From: Pseudomonadales bacterium
GTDB lineage: Bacteria > Pseudomonadota > Gammaproteobacteria > Pseudomonadales > Azotimanducaceae
DNA: 50,094 nt
Direction: 5' to 3'
Assembly (NCBI GenBank): GCA_019090385.1
Contig: JAHRWB010000208.1
Coordinates: 1-50,094, forward strand
The translations under genes and the position numbers were made by a program. Shown one piece after another: positions 22,380-32,434 of the stretch. Within the stretch, counting starts at the first letter, position 1; each line of letters starts with the position of its first letter. Below the pieces are notes generated by a model. That model saw nothing but the letters and a program-made list of their open reading frames with translations. It was not told where the DNA came from and did not search any database.

Positions 22380-22407
22380 AGTACCAAGCGTTCGGTGGAT
22401 TAAAATA

Positions 22408-23034
22408 ATGAGCAATACAAACCCAGTGCCCAAACACGTGGAAATACCGTTGTTTCCCTTAAATACGGTGTTGTTTCCCGGTGGTCGGATGCCCATGAGG
22501 ATATTTGAACCACGCTATGTCGGAATGGTCACTCGCTGTCTGAAAAAATCTGAGGGATTTGGCATCGTGCTTATCCGCAGTGGTTCAGATTCTCGGGTAG
22601 TAGATAAGCAGCAGCCTGATATTTTTGATATTGGTACCTATGCTGAAATTATTGATTTTAATGCCCTGGATGATGGCTTGCTGGGAATTATTGCTAAAGG
22701 TTCACACAAGCTACAAGTATTAAGAACTTATGAGGCTGATGATCATCTGCTGATGTGCGAAGCAGAGATTTTTCCGGATGAGCCTCAAACGGCTCTAGAT
22801 CCGAATCATCAGTCGATGGTGGATATTCTAAGAGAGCTTGTGAAGCACCCCATGGTGATTAAACTCCATAAGCAGATGCATATGGATATCGATTTTGAAG
22901 ATGCCGTTTCGGTCAGCTTAAGGCTCTCTGAGTTATTGCCGCTGGATCCCTTATCTAAGCAAAAATTGCTAGCGCTGGATCAGCCCAATCAACGTCTGCT
23001 TGAAATAGCGCGGATGCTTGAGGAACTCAACTAA
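22408..23034 (+). CDS. LON peptidase substrate-binding domain protein
   Basis: A 208-residue protein consisting of a stand-alone Lon N-terminal (LAN) domain, without ATPase or protease parts. The signature is at residues 11-37: EIPLFPLNTVLFPGGRMPMR and IFEPRY. Such proteins are widespread in gammaproteobacteria; their role, probably protein binding, is not well defined. It lies 87 bp ahead of proA on the same strand and is divergent from uppP. Confidence 0.9.
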   Translation: MSNTNPVPKHVEIPLFPLNTVLFPGGRMPMRIFEPRYVGMVTRCLKKSEGFGIVLIRSGSDSRVVDKQQPDIFDIGTYAEIIDFNALDDGLLGIIAKGSHKLQVLRTYEADDHLLMCEAEIFPDEPQTALDPNHQSMVDILRELVKHPMVIKLHKQMHMDIDFEDAVSVSLRLSELLPLDPLSKQKLLALDQPNQRLLEIARMLEELN

Positions 23035-23121
23035 ATACCTGTGGATTCTGCGCTAGCGCGGCTCGTGAATTTCACACACAGCCATGTATAATTGCTGTTC
23101 AGATTAATCGGAATATCCGTG

Positions 23122-24381
23122 ATGACCATGCAATCTAATATGCTGGAAATGGGCCAGCGTGCCCGTGTTGCTTCTCGCATAATTGCGGCGGCAGACACCC
23201 AGGTTAAATCCACTGCACTCAAAGCTATCGCTGAAGCAATGTTGAGCAGCCGCGCTGAGTTACTGGCAAGCAATAAGCTGGATCTTGAAGCGGCGGCGAA
23301 AAATGGACTGGCGCAACCACTCATTGACCGCCTGGTTCTGGATGACAAGGGCATCGAGCAAATGGTGGCTGGTGTGCTGCAGGTGGAGTCGCTTGGTGAT
23401 CCTGTAGGTGTCATCAGTGATATGCAATATATGCCCAGTGGTATCCAGGTGGGGCAAATGCGGGTGCCGTTAGGGGTGATCGGGATAATTTATGAATCCC
23501 GGCCAAACGTAACGGTTGATGCGGCGAGTTTGTGCTTGAAAGCGGGAAATGCCTGTATATTGCGTGGTGGCTCTGAAGCCATCCACTCTAATACTGCCAT
23601 TGCAGGCTGTATTAAAACCGGGCTCTTGCAAGCCGGTTTGCCACCGGAAGTTGTCCAGGTCATCGGTACAACTGACCGGGCGGCGGTAGGGGAATTACTT
23701 AAAATGAGTGAGTATGTTGATGTTTTGATTCCTCGCGGTGGAAAGAGCTTGATTGAGCGTGTTTCTGCTGAAGCGACTATGCCGGTGATAAAGCATCTGG
23801 ATGGTATTTGTCATGTGTATGTGGATGATGATGCCGACGTGGAAATGGCTGTGAATATAGCTGTGAATTCAAAAACTGAAAAATATGCCGTATGTAATGC
23901 CGTAGAAACCTTGCTGGTTGCAGAATCAATGGCCTCATCTTTTTTGCCGCTGGCTGCAGCACGTTATGAGCAAGCGGGCGTAGAATTACGGGCCTGTGAG
24001 CGCAGCCGTACATTTTTGCCTAATGCAGTGGCAGCAAGCGATGAAGATTGGGAAACAGAATATCTGGGCCCGATCCTGGCGGTTAAAGTTGTGGGAGGCC
24101 TTGCGCAGGCAATCGACCACATTGCCAGTTATGGTTCGCAACATACGGATTGCATAGTCTCGAATGACTATGTGAATACAAGGCGTTTTATAACCGAAGT
24201 GGACTCGTCCTCGGTATTGGTAAACGTCTCAACGCAATTTGCGGATGGTTTTGAGTATGGGCTGGGTGCTGAAATAGGCATTTCCACCGATAAACTCCAT
24301 GTGCGGGGCCCGGTAGGCCTGGAAGGGATGACAACCAGAAAATATGTGGTTATGGGGCAAGGTGAAGTCCGAATCAGGTAA
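23122..24381 (+). CDS. proA: glutamate-5-semialdehyde dehydrogenase (gamma-glutamyl phosphate reductase)
   Basis: Second enzyme of proline synthesis: NADPH-dependent reduction of gamma-glutamyl phosphate. It has 419 residues from ATG 23122 (417 in E. coli). The aldehyde-dehydrogenase fold shows [20 protein letters not shown] near 120, LRGGSEA, and the catalytic cysteine in [15 protein letters not shown] one codon upstream and longer starts are possible; ATG 23122 best fits family length. It is followed 7 bases later by nadD; proA-nadD-rsfS order is common in gammaproteobacteria. Confidence 0.97.
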   Translation: MTMQSNMLEMGQRARVASRIIAAADTQVKSTALKAIAEAMLSSRAELLASNKLDLEAAAKNGLAQPLIDRLVLDDKGIEQMVAGVLQVESLGDPVGVISDMQYMPSGIQVGQMRVPLGVIGIIYESRPNVTVDAASLCLKAGNACILRGGSEAIHSNTAIAGCIKTGLLQAGLPPEVVQVIGTTDRAAVGELLKMSEYVDVLIPRGGKSLIERVSAEATMPVIKHLDGICHVYVDDDADVEMAVNIAVNSKTEKYAVCNAVETLLVAESMASSFLPLAAARYEQAGVELRACERSRTFLPNAVAASDEDWETEYLGPILAVKVVGGLAQAIDHIASYGSQHTDCIVSNDYVNTRRFITEVDSSSVLVNVSTQFADGFEYGLGAEIGISTDKLHVRGPVGLEGMTTRKYVVMGQGEVRIR

Positions 24382-24387
24382 GCAGCT

Positions 24388-25032
24388 TTGATTGGCTACT
24401 ATGGTGGGGGTTTTGATCCCATTCACAATGGACATATACATGCCGCGCGCGCCGTATTAGATAGCTTTGCCCTGACGGAGTTACGATTTGTGCTCACTGC
24501 GCGACCTGTGCACAAAAATATTTCCGGGCGGAGTATTTCCCAGCGATGGGCGATGCTTGAGCTTGCGCTGGATGAGCAAGCGCAAATGCAAGCGGATGAC
24601 ATAGAGATTGCGGATTCGGAAACGCGTTCTTTTAGCTTTAATACTTTGAGCAAATTGCGTCATCTGCATGGCCCTAGTCTGCCGTTGTTTTGGATAATCG
24701 GTTATGATCAATTTGCAGTGCTGAATGATTGGTACCGGGGTATTGAACTTATTTCCCTGGCACATATTTTGGTGCTTTCAAGGCCGGGACCGTGTGTTGT
24801 GAACAATCAAATGCAGGGTTTCACGGATTTGCATGGTACAGATAAAAAGCAGGAACTCTTATCGAGCCCGGCGGGAAAGCTTTATTTTGTTTCTGCGTCT
24901 ATGCTAGATATTTCATCGACAAAAATTAGAAAGCGCTTACAAGCGGGCTTGAGTGTAGAGGATATGATCCCGGCTCGCGTCTGGTCCTATATTATGGACA
25001 ATAAGCTTTACCTCACAGGAGATAGCGAATGA
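24388..25032 (+). CDS. nadD: nicotinate-nucleotide adenylyltransferase
   Basis: Converts nicotinate mononucleotide and ATP to deamido-NAD in NAD synthesis. It has 214 residues. The nucleotidyltransferase motif [15 protein letters not shown] begins at residue 6 and the second motif SSTKIRKRL is near residue 185. The start is TTG at 24388, fixed by the conserved glycine-rich motif that begins within a few codons. Its stop overlaps rsfS by 4 bases (ATGA). Confidence 0.97.
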   Translation: MIGYYGGGFDPIHNGHIHAARAVLDSFALTELRFVLTARPVHKNISGRSISQRWAMLELALDEQAQMQADDIEIADSETRSFSFNTLSKLRHLHGPSLPLFWIIGYDQFAVLNDWYRGIELISLAHILVLSRPGPCVVNNQMQGFTDLHGTDKKQELLSSPAGKLYFVSASMLDISSTKIRKRLQAGLSVEDMIPARVWSYIMDNKLYLTGDSE

Positions 25033-25400
25033 CTGACGGTAGGTCAGTGGCTGAAGATGCCAGTAATGTTGCACAAAAATTGTGTGATCAGGTCAAGCAG
25101 GCCCTGGAAGATATGAAGGGCAATGATATTGTTGTTTTGGATGTTAGTGAAATGACTGATATTACGGACTTTATGCTGATAGTCAGCGGTACTTCAAACC
25201 GGCATGTGAAAGCTTTGGCCAATGCCGTACTGGACAAGGCAAAAGAGCTGGGCATGAAGCCCATAGGTATCGAGGGCAAGGAGGATCTTGAGTGGGTGCT
25301 GGTAGATTTGGGCGATGTTCTGGTGCATGTGATGCATCCAGATGCACGCGAGTTCTATAACCTTGAAGGACTATGGACTAATTTTGGTGGCGAGAATTAA
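25029..25400 (+). CDS. rsfS: ribosome silencing factor RsfS
   Basis: Iojap-family protein that binds L14 and blocks subunit joining under starvation. It has 123 residues with [27 protein letters not shown] (landmark region residues 37-63) and the C-terminal [18 protein letters not shown]. Start and stop overlap neighbours by 4 and 1 bases, so nadD, rsfS and rlmH are coupled. Confidence 0.97.
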   Translation: MTDGRSVAEDASNVAQKLCDQVKQALEDMKGNDIVVLDVSEMTDITDFMLIVSGTSNRHVKALANAVLDKAKELGMKPIGIEGKEDLEWVLVDLGDVLVHVMHPDAREFYNLEGLWTNFGGEN

Positions 25401-25867
25401 TGGTCATACGCATGTTGAGCATTGGTACCAAAATGCCCAGCTGGATGCAGCAAGGTTATGCTGAATACGCGCGTCGACTTCCCAAAGACAATGCGCTTGA
25501 GTTAGTGGAGTTGCCGCTACGAAAAAGAGGCTCAGATAGTATTGCAGTTCAGCAGTTGCACGAAGAGAAACGCTTGCTTGCGAAAATTAATCAGAGAGAC
25601 CTTGTAATAGCGTTAGATGAATCGGGTCAAAGCTGGAGTAGCAAGGATTTGGCCGGACAAATGAATAAGTGGCGCAACAGTGGTTGTAATATTGCTTTGT
25701 TGGTAGGTGGTCCAGATGGCTTATCCGAGCATTGTAAAAAATTGGCCAGTGGCAGTTGGTCTTTATCAAGGGCGACACTGCCCCATGGATTAGTGAGAGT
25801 GATGATTGCAGAGCAAATATATCGGGCCTGGAGTTTGAATAACAATCGTCCATATCATCGAGCATGA
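25400..25867 (+). CDS. rlmH: 23S rRNA pseudouridine-1915 N3-methyltransferase
   Basis: SPOUT-class methyltransferase acting on the assembled 70S ribosome at helix 69. It has 155 residues, the E. coli length. The trefoil-knot motifs LVGGPDGLS and SLSRATLPHGLVRVMIAEQIYRA (landmark) and the ending NNNRPYHRA are diagnostic. It begins in the rsfS stop codon (TAATG). Confidence 0.97.
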   Translation: MVIRMLSIGTKMPSWMQQGYAEYARRLPKDNALELVELPLRKRGSDSIAVQQLHEEKRLLAKINQRDLVIALDESGQSWSSKDLAGQMNKWRNSGCNIALLVGGPDGLSEHCKKLASGSWSLSRATLPHGLVRVMIAEQIYRAWSLNNNRPYHRA

Positions 25868-25881
25868 TCAGGAAGTAGTTT

Positions 25882-27774
25882 ATGTCAGAGCCAATGCATC
25901 TGAAGGATTCAGATTCGGAGCGACGTAGTTTTTCTGGTCGCACCATTGCAGTACTCTTTCTGGTCTTTGTATGTCTAACAATTTTAGTTGTTCGCCTGGT
26001 TCAGCTGCAGGTAGTGGAACACGAAGACTATGTTACTCGTTCTGATGACAATAGAATTCAGGTGCAGGCCCTTGCGCCACCTCGCGGTCGAATTCTGGAC
26101 CGGCATGGCGTAGTGCTTGCAGAGAACCGTGCGGTATTCACTCTTGCGCTTGTTACGGAGCGCATTCCAGATTTACCGGCATTGTTCAAAGAACTGGAAA
26201 CCCTGGTGAGCCTGACCCAGGCAGAAATAGAGGATTTTAAAAAACGTCGGGCCCGTCGTAAGCGGCCTTTTGAGGCGGTTGCATTGCGACTGGCTCTGTC
26301 TGAAGCGCATATTTCAATATTGTCAGTTAATCGACACCGACTGGACGGCGTGGAGGTTCAGGCACAGTTGTTGCGTTATTACCCCCATGGTGATTTGTTT
26401 GCGCATGCGGTGGGTTCTGTGCGCCGCGTGACGGAAGAAGATCTTCGCGTGCTGGACTCCGTAAACTACAGCGCGACACAGTTTGTCGGCAAGCGAGGTA
26501 TTGAACAATTTTATGAGACCTCTCTGCACGGTGTAGTGGGTTATCAGAATGTTGAAATAGACGCCAGAGGCCGGGTGCACAAAGTGCTGGAAATCAGCCC
26601 GCCGCTCACTGGCGAAAGTGTTACCGTGCACCTTGATACACGCTTGCAGATCGCGGTAGCTAAAGCCTTAGGTGATCAGCGCGGCGCGGTTGTTGCCATA
26701 GAGCCCAAAACTGGCGGGATACTGGCTATGGTCAGTACGCCGAGCTACGACCCAAATCTGTTTATAACGGGTATGACGGCTGGGCAATATAAGGAACTGA
26801 TGACATCTCGGGACCTGCCTTTGTTTAATCGTGCGGTTGATGGGCAGTATGCGCCGGGTTCTACCTTTAAACCCGTTGTTGGGCTGGCGGGTTTGGCGGC
26901 CGGTACTTTAAGTTGGGAAGACACAATTAATGATTATGGGTCGTTTCGCATAGAAGGCCAACCCAGAATATGGCGTGACTGGAGCTGGAAGAAAAACAAT
27001 TCTGGTGGCCAGGGGGTGGTCAGTTTACGGCAAGCAATCTACCGTTCCTCCAACGTATTTTTTTATGATCTGGCCCACCGGATGGGCATAGATGCATTGG
27101 GCAATATGGCAAGACAGTTTGGCTATGGGCAGGCTACGGCAATAGATGTTCTGCAAAGAAAGAAAGGCCTGATGCCCGATCCCCTATGGAAACATGGTGC
27201 CAAGGGCGAACGTTGGTATCCTGGCGACACGGTAAATGTGGGCATTGGTCAGGGCGACGTATTGGCAACACCCTTACAGGTTGCCAGCACGGCCATGGTG
27301 ATAGCAAATCGTGGGCACTGGATGCGGCCAAGAAATTTATTGTCCAGCGGGGTAGATCTGGTTGAGGTGGATGCCGGTGTGCCCATGCAGGACATTCAGG
27401 GAGTGAACGCCGAAGATTGGGAACGAATTGTAGATTCAATGGAAGATGTTGTGCACCGGGGAAATAAAGGTTTTCGACAAAATGGCACCGCATGGGCATA
27501 TATTGGTAGGGATATCGGTTATCGCATGGCGGGTAAGTCTGGCACCGCCCAGGTGGTGGGCATTCAACAAGGTGAAGAATATGACGAGAGCATACTTGAT
27601 GAATACCAGCGTAAACATGCCTGGTTTCTGGCCTTTGCTCCGGCAGATAATCCTCAATTGGCGCTTGTCGTGTTGATTGAAAATGGTGGCGGAGGCAGCT
27701 CTGTGGCGGCACCTGTTGCAAGAGAAATAATGGATGCATACTTGCTGCCAGAACTGGCTGGAGCAAATTTGTGA
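25882..27774 (+). CDS. mrdA: penicillin-binding protein 2 (rod-shape transpeptidase)
   Basis: Class B transpeptidase of the elongasome that cross-links peptidoglycan with RodA. It has 630 residues. One N-terminal membrane segment (residues about 18-40) precedes the PBP dimer domain (PPRGRILDRHGVVLAENRA region) and the transpeptidase domain with the catalytic STFK (Ser327), SSN and KSGTAQ motifs. It lies 14 bases after rlmH and its stop overlaps mrdB by 4 bases (GTGA). Confidence 0.98.
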   Translation: MSEPMHLKDSDSERRSFSGRTIAVLFLVFVCLTILVVRLVQLQVVEHEDYVTRSDDNRIQVQALAPPRGRILDRHGVVLAENRAVFTLALVTERIPDLPALFKELETLVSLTQAEIEDFKKRRARRKRPFEAVALRLALSEAHISILSVNRHRLDGVEVQAQLLRYYPHGDLFAHAVGSVRRVTEEDLRVLDSVNYSATQFVGKRGIEQFYETSLHGVVGYQNVEIDARGRVHKVLEISPPLTGESVTVHLDTRLQIAVAKALGDQRGAVVAIEPKTGGILAMVSTPSYDPNLFITGMTAGQYKELMTSRDLPLFNRAVDGQYAPGSTFKPVVGLAGLAAGTLSWEDTINDYGSFRIEGQPRIWRDWSWKKNNSGGQGVVSLRQAIYRSSNVFFYDLAHRMGIDALGNMARQFGYGQATAIDVLQRKKGLMPDPLWKHGAKGERWYPGDTVNVGIGQGDVLATPLQVASTAMVIANRGHWMRPRNLLSSGVDLVEVDAGVPMQDIQGVNAEDWERIVDSMEDVVHRGNKGFRQNGTAWAYIGRDIGYRMAGKSGTAQVVGIQQGEEYDESILDEYQRKHAWFLAFAPADNPQLALVVLIENGGGGSSVAAPVAREIMDAYLLPELAGANL

Positions 27775-28901
27775 GTGGTGGGGATTTCGTACGCAGCATG
27801 CCCCTGGGGCAAGGTCTGGTTAGAAATCAGCCCATTTATAGAATACACATTGATTTGTGGCTGTTGCTTGCCTTGGGTTTGGTGGTGAGCTTTGGGCTAA
27901 TCATGTTATACAGCGCGGTGGATAAGAACCCCGTCCTGTTTACGGCCCAGCTGTTAAGAGTTGGTGCAGGTTTTGCCATACTGTTTATCATCGCCCATGT
28001 GCCCCCGAGATATTATTTTCGCTGGTCGCCATTTCTGTACGCTATAGTGCTGTTGATGCTGGTGGCGGTTTTGTTTGTTGGTGTTACTGCAAAAGGTTCC
28101 CAGCGCTGGCTCAACTTACCGGGATTGCCGCGTTTCCAACCATCGGAAATGATGAAGGTTGCAGTGCCGCTGATGGTAGCCTGGTTCCTGAACGACAGAC
28201 CACTGCCGCCACGTTTAAGGCATTTGGCCTGGGCACTATTAATGATTTTAGTGCCGGCAGTTTTGGTGGGCTTACAGCCGGATTTGGGAACCGCAATTTT
28301 GATTATCACGGCGGGTTTAGGCGTTATCTTTTTATCAGGTATTTACTGGCGCTGGTTGGGCTATGCCTCACTGGCAGTGGCATTGTCTCTGCCAGCTTTA
28401 TGGTTCGTAATGCAAGGCTATCAGAAAGAGCGAGTACTCACTTTGTTTGATCCGGAGCGAGACCCTCTGGGTGCTGGATGGAATATCATTCAATCCAAAA
28501 CGGCTATAGGCTCCGGCGGGCTCTATGGCAAAGGTTTGTTTGCAGGGACACAATCGCACCTGGAATTTCTTCCGGAAAGCCACACTGATTTCATTATTGC
28601 TGTGATTGGAGAGGAGCTGGGATTTTTTGGTATCGCGGCTCTATTGCTACTTTATCTTTGCGTGATTGTGCGCTGTCTGTATATGTCGAGCCAGATGCAG
28701 GATACCTTTGGACGCCTGGTTATAGGTGGTCTGACCTTAACATTTTTTGTCTATTTGTTTGTTAATATAGCTATGGTCATTGGGTTGCTGCCGGTAGTAG
28801 GTGTACCGCTGCCGCTAATCAGTTACGGTGGCACATCTGTCATTACCCTGCTTGCCAGCTTCGGTATAATCATGTCGATTTATACTCACCGGCGCCGGTG
28901 A
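27771..28901 (+). CDS. mrdB: rod-shape peptidoglycan glycosyltransferase RodA
   Basis: SEDS-family lipid II polymerase partner of PBP2. It has 376 residues with about ten membrane helices. Conserved SEDS motifs include KGSQRWLNLPGLPRFQPSE, the catalytic-region loop with GLFAGTQSHLEFLPESHTD, and the C-terminal VGVPLPLISYGGTS. The start is GTG 27771, overlapping the mrdA stop. Confidence 0.98.
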   Translation: MSGGDFVRSMPLGQGLVRNQPIYRIHIDLWLLLALGLVVSFGLIMLYSAVDKNPVLFTAQLLRVGAGFAILFIIAHVPPRYYFRWSPFLYAIVLLMLVAVLFVGVTAKGSQRWLNLPGLPRFQPSEMMKVAVPLMVAWFLNDRPLPPRLRHLAWALLMILVPAVLVGLQPDLGTAILIITAGLGVIFLSGIYWRWLGYASLAVALSLPALWFVMQGYQKERVLTLFDPERDPLGAGWNIIQSKTAIGSGGLYGKGLFAGTQSHLEFLPESHTDFIIAVIGEELGFFGIAALLLLYLCVIVRCLYMSSQMQDTFGRLVIGGLTLTFFVYLFVNIAMVIGLLPVVGVPLPLISYGGTSVITLLASFGIIMSIYTHRRR

Positions 28902-28964
28902 TCGAATGGACGGTTTTGGTGTCAAAGAGTGTTATGTGGCTGATGATCTTTTGTTAATTTTATA

Positions 28965-29990
28965 ATGCGGAGAAGTTTAGTGCTTAAATGGAATTGCGCG
29001 GTATTCGCTCTATTGATGTGCTCGTCTCACCTGTTTGCGGATTATTCCGGCAGGGTGGATGTTGATCGGTTTATCGATGAAATGGTGGCAGAACACGATT
29101 TTGATCGCGAGGAATTGCGCTTGGTCTTTGCCGATGCACAGCACCATGCAGGTATTATTAAGGCTATTTCCCGGCCTGCTGAAAAAACCAAACAGTGGTT
29201 TGAGTATCGAAATATTTTTTTGGGGCAGCAGCGCATTGACGGAGGTGTAACATTTTGGCGTAGGCATGCTGAAGTTTTGGAAAAGGCACAGTCAAAATAT
29301 GCGGTGCCAGTCGAAATTATAGTGGCCATTGCGGGTGTAGAAACGTTATATGGAAAAAGGGCTGGCAGTTACAAAGTGCTGGATGCGCTGAGTACACTGG
29401 GCCTGGATTATCCGCCCCGAAAAAAATTCTTTAGAAACGAATTAAAAGAGTATTTGTTGCTGGCGCGAGAGGAGGGCAGAAATCCTCGGGAGCTTTTAGG
29501 CTCCTACGCCGGAGCTATGGGCTACGGGCAGTTTATGCCATCGAGCTTTCGTGCCTATGCAGTAGATTTCGACGGAGATGGCCGGCGCGATATCTGGGAT
29601 AACCCCGAAGACGCTATTGGCAGTATTGGGAATTACCTGCACCGACACGGATGGAAGCGGGGTGAGCCCATCGTGGTGCTGGCGGACAAGGTTGATGATA
29701 AAAAATTCAAATCTTTGGCAAATGCCAAGCTGAAACCTTCATTGTCTATCGGGCAATGGAAGCAAAAGGGGGGTATGAGCGTTGATTTGGAGGACAATAC
29801 ACCTGCGGCCCTGTTTCGCATGCAGGCTGCTGAAGAAGTTCAATACTGGTTGGGCCTGCATAATTTTTACGTGATAACACGTTACAATCACAGCCGCTTA
29901 TATGCACTGGCCGTCTATCAATTGGCCATGGAAATTGCCAAAGCTCATGGCATAGAAAAAGCCCATGCAACAGAGGTAGCTGGAAAATGA
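28965..29990 (+). CDS. mltB: membrane-bound lytic murein transglycosylase B-like
   Basis: Cleaves peptidoglycan glycan strands to anhydromuropeptides. It has 341 residues. A signal segment (residues about 8-24) ends near LFADYSG; the nearby LLMC is not a good lipobox, so the protein may be soluble periplasmic rather than lipid-anchored. The lysozyme-like domain has the catalytic Glu126 in AGVETLYG and the family motif SYAGAMGYGQFMPSSF. It overlaps rlpA by 4 bases. Confidence 0.95.
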   Translation: MRRSLVLKWNCAVFALLMCSSHLFADYSGRVDVDRFIDEMVAEHDFDREELRLVFADAQHHAGIIKAISRPAEKTKQWFEYRNIFLGQQRIDGGVTFWRRHAEVLEKAQSKYAVPVEIIVAIAGVETLYGKRAGSYKVLDALSTLGLDYPPRKKFFRNELKEYLLLAREEGRNPRELLGSYAGAMGYGQFMPSSFRAYAVDFDGDGRRDIWDNPEDAIGSIGNYLHRHGWKRGEPIVVLADKVDDKKFKSLANAKLKPSLSIGQWKQKGGMSVDLEDNTPAALFRMQAAEEVQYWLGLHNFYVITRYNHSRLYALAVYQLAMEIAKAHGIEKAHATEVAGK

Positions 29991-30919
29991 CAGGGATAAA
30001 TACCAAACAGTTGAGTGTGTCGCGGGTATGTAGTTTCTTGCTGGTATGCATTGCTACTGCATGTTCAAGCCCGAGTGTTCAGGATCGTGCGCCCAGTCGG
30101 ACGCCCGCCTATCTGGACCGTTTACCGGACCCTGTCGTAAGAGAGCTACCGCGCAGTAAAAGTGGTAATCGCTCGCCGTACACAGTGCTGGGCAAGAGCT
30201 ACACACTTTTACCCCGCTCGGAGGGTTACCGCGCGCGTGGCAAGGCCTCCTGGTATGGGGCAAAATTTCATGGTCGATTGACCTCCAGTGGGGAGCGCTA
30301 CAACATGTATACCCTCACCGCAGCACATAAAAGGTTACCTATCCCCTGTTTCGCGAGAGTGACCAATCTCGATAATGGAAAGAGTACCGTTGTGCGGGTG
30401 AATGACCGTGGGCCATTTCACTCTGATCGCATTATTGACCTATCCTATGCCGCGGCCATTAAGCTTGGCTATGCCAGTAAAGGTACGGCAAATGTAAAGG
30501 TAGAAGTGGTTACGCCTGCTTTAATAGCCAGTGTTAAACGTAAGCAGTACAGCAAACCCGTTGCGTATACCGGGAATACGCAGAAAACAAAAATTGTAGC
30601 TAAAAATGGAACCGCATTTGGTACGCGGGCTGTGTCGCATAGCGCGCCCGGCCAATATACGTCAAAAAAACCCATGCAAAATGTCCGCACCGCAGACAGC
30701 ATTTATCTGCAAGCAGGCGCTTTCAGCGAAATCAAATCGGCTTCTGCAATTCAAAATCGCCTAGAGCAACTATTGGGAAGTATTGTTCAGGTTGCGGATA
30801 GTGCAGACGGTTTATTCCGAGTAAATATTGGCCCCCTGGAGCATTTACGGGAAGCTGAGCGAATTCAGTCGTTGATGGAGAGCGCTGATTTTTCACGTCC
30901 ACTTATACTGCACAGATAA
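29987..30919 (+). CDS. rlpA: septal ring lytic transglycosylase RlpA family lipoprotein
   Basis: Predicted outer-membrane lipoprotein acting on denuded glycan strands at division sites. It has 310 residues. A signal peptide ends at a lipobox-like ATAC-SS near residue 26. The double-psi beta-barrel domain spans about 83-165 (GKASWYGAKFHGRLTSSGE, RVNDRGPFHSDRIIDLS). A variable basic linker leads to a C-terminal SPOR domain (YLQAGAFSEIKSA to the end). Coupled to mltB by an ATGA overlap. Confidence 0.96.
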   Translation: MTGINTKQLSVSRVCSFLLVCIATACSSPSVQDRAPSRTPAYLDRLPDPVVRELPRSKSGNRSPYTVLGKSYTLLPRSEGYRARGKASWYGAKFHGRLTSSGERYNMYTLTAAHKRLPIPCFARVTNLDNGKSTVVRVNDRGPFHSDRIIDLSYAAAIKLGYASKGTANVKVEVVTPALIASVKRKQYSKPVAYTGNTQKTKIVAKNGTAFGTRAVSHSAPGQYTSKKPMQNVRTADSIYLQAGAFSEIKSASAIQNRLEQLLGSIVQVADSADGLFRVNIGPLEHLREAERIQSLMESADFSRPLILHR

Positions 30920-30998
30920 ATGCTTCGCGCGGATAATTACAGGTAGATAAATGCTAGAATGCCTTGCACCAACTCACTTTAGGAGTCTGCTCAAAAAC

Positions 30999-32153
30999 AT
31001 GCGGTACAGATACTCACTTTATTGCTCACTTACTTTTTTTGTCGCTCTGATTAGCACATCTGTCTTTGGTGTAGGCATTCCCCGTGCTCCGGAAATTGCC
31101 GCGTCCGGGCATATTCTGATTGATGCGACAACTTTTCGTGTTTTGTCTGGCGAAAACGTAGAAACCTCACTGGCCCCCGCAAGTCTTACAAAAATGATGA
31201 CCAGTTATGTTGCGGCAGCCGAAATCGCTGCAGGGCGGTTTGGTTTGGATGAGATGGTAGATATTAGTGTGAAAGCCTGGCGAACACCGGGTTCAAAAAT
31301 GTTTATTCGCGAAGGTACTAAAGTATCTCTAGCTGACTTGTTAAAAGGCCTAATCATCCAGTCCGGGAATGATGCGAGTGTTGCTATTGCCGAGCATCTT
31401 GCGGGAAGTGAAGGGGCATTTGCCGATATGATGAACGAGCATGCGCAAATACTGGGGATGCAAGCCAGTCACTTCATGAATGCTACCGGCTTGCCCAATG
31501 AGGAGCATTACACTACTGCCAAGGATCTGGCAATTCTCAGCCAGGCGCTGATTAAGAATTTCCCCGAGCACTATAAATTATATTCAGAACGCTCATTTAA
31601 GTACAACGACATTGATCAGCCGAACCGAAACCGTCTGTTGTGGCGTGATCGCACCGTTGATGGGATAAAAACAGGATTTACCAAAAATGCAGGTTATTGT
31701 TTGGTTGCCTCTGCTTTACGCGATGACATGCGTCTTATATCTGTTGTTTTAGGTACAGACAGCGATGAAGCACGTATGCGGGAAAGCCAGAAACTGCTTT
31801 CCTACGGTTTCAGATATTTTCAGACCCAAAAAATTTATGATAAAGATGTAACGCTTAAAACCGCAGAAGTCTGGTATGGCGAAGCTGAAATGCTTAATCT
31901 GGGTCTGCTCTCGCCGGTTACTTTGACCTTGCCTCGCGGCAGATACGATGACCTTAAAGCAGAGACAGATGTTACCAGGATAATAAAAGCGCCGGTCTCT
32001 GAAGGGGATGAATATGGCGAGTTGCGTATAACCCTGGATGAAGAAGTTGTTTTTCGTGCTCCCCTGGTAGCGACTAGTTCCATAGCTGAAGCCGGTTTTT
32101 TTAAAAGCATTGGGCACGGGGTCTATTTACTGTTTAGCGAGCTTCTAGATTGA
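30999..32153 (+). CDS. dacA: D-alanyl-D-alanine carboxypeptidase (PBP5/6 family)
   Basis: Removes the terminal D-Ala of peptidoglycan pentapeptides. It has 384 residues from ATG 30999, which starts a normal signal peptide (MRYRYSLYCSLTFFVALIS) 13 bases after AGGAG; an upstream ATG at 30951 is less likely. The SxxK motif is SLTK with catalytic Ser62, followed by SGN and KTG (IKTGFT). A C-terminal beta domain and an amphipathic tail for membrane anchoring follow. Confidence 0.97.
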   Translation: MRYRYSLYCSLTFFVALISTSVFGVGIPRAPEIAASGHILIDATTFRVLSGENVETSLAPASLTKMMTSYVAAAEIAAGRFGLDEMVDISVKAWRTPGSKMFIREGTKVSLADLLKGLIIQSGNDASVAIAEHLAGSEGAFADMMNEHAQILGMQASHFMNATGLPNEEHYTTAKDLAILSQALIKNFPEHYKLYSERSFKYNDIDQPNRNRLLWRDRTVDGIKTGFTKNAGYCLVASALRDDMRLISVVLGTDSDEARMRESQKLLSYGFRYFQTQKIYDKDVTLKTAEVWYGEAEMLNLGLLSPVTLTLPRGRYDDLKAETDVTRIIKAPVSEGDEYGELRITLDEEVVFRAPLVATSSIAEAGFFKSIGHGVYLLFSELLD

Positions 32154-32164
32154 GATAGTTAACT

Positions 32165-32434
32165 ATGGACTCAGATGATTCACACCGTATTGAATTTCCC
32201 TGTGATTATCCAATCAAGATTATTGGCGTATATCACGAGCAGTTCAAAGAGGTCGTCTGCGATTTAACTACCGCGCATGCACCTGGCTTTACGGAAAAAA
32301 ATGTTGCCATTCGCATGAGTGGCAAGGGTAATTACTGTTCTGTCAAGATCACTATTACTGCTACTGGAGAAGCACAACTCAAACGCCTGCATAAAGCGCT
32401 GATGTCACATGACATGGTAAAGATGGTTATCTGA
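32165..32434 (+). CDS. ybeD: YbeD/DUF493 family protein
   Basis: Small ACT-like fold protein of 89 residues, exact function not established. The IEFPCDYPIKIIGV start and MSGKGNYCSVKITITATG centre are typical. It lies between dacA and lipB as in E. coli, and its stop overlaps lipB by one base (TGATG). Confidence 0.95.
   Translation: MDSDDSHRIEFPCDYPIKIIGVYHEQFKEVVCDLTTAHAPGFTEKNVAIRMSGKGNYCSVKITITATGEAQLKRLHKALMSHDMVKMVI

Noticed and set aside
27134-27799. 221-residue minus-strand open frame
   Set aside because: It lies wholly opposite mrdA, is rich in Pro, His and Cys as expected from the reverse of a coding strand, and matches no family.
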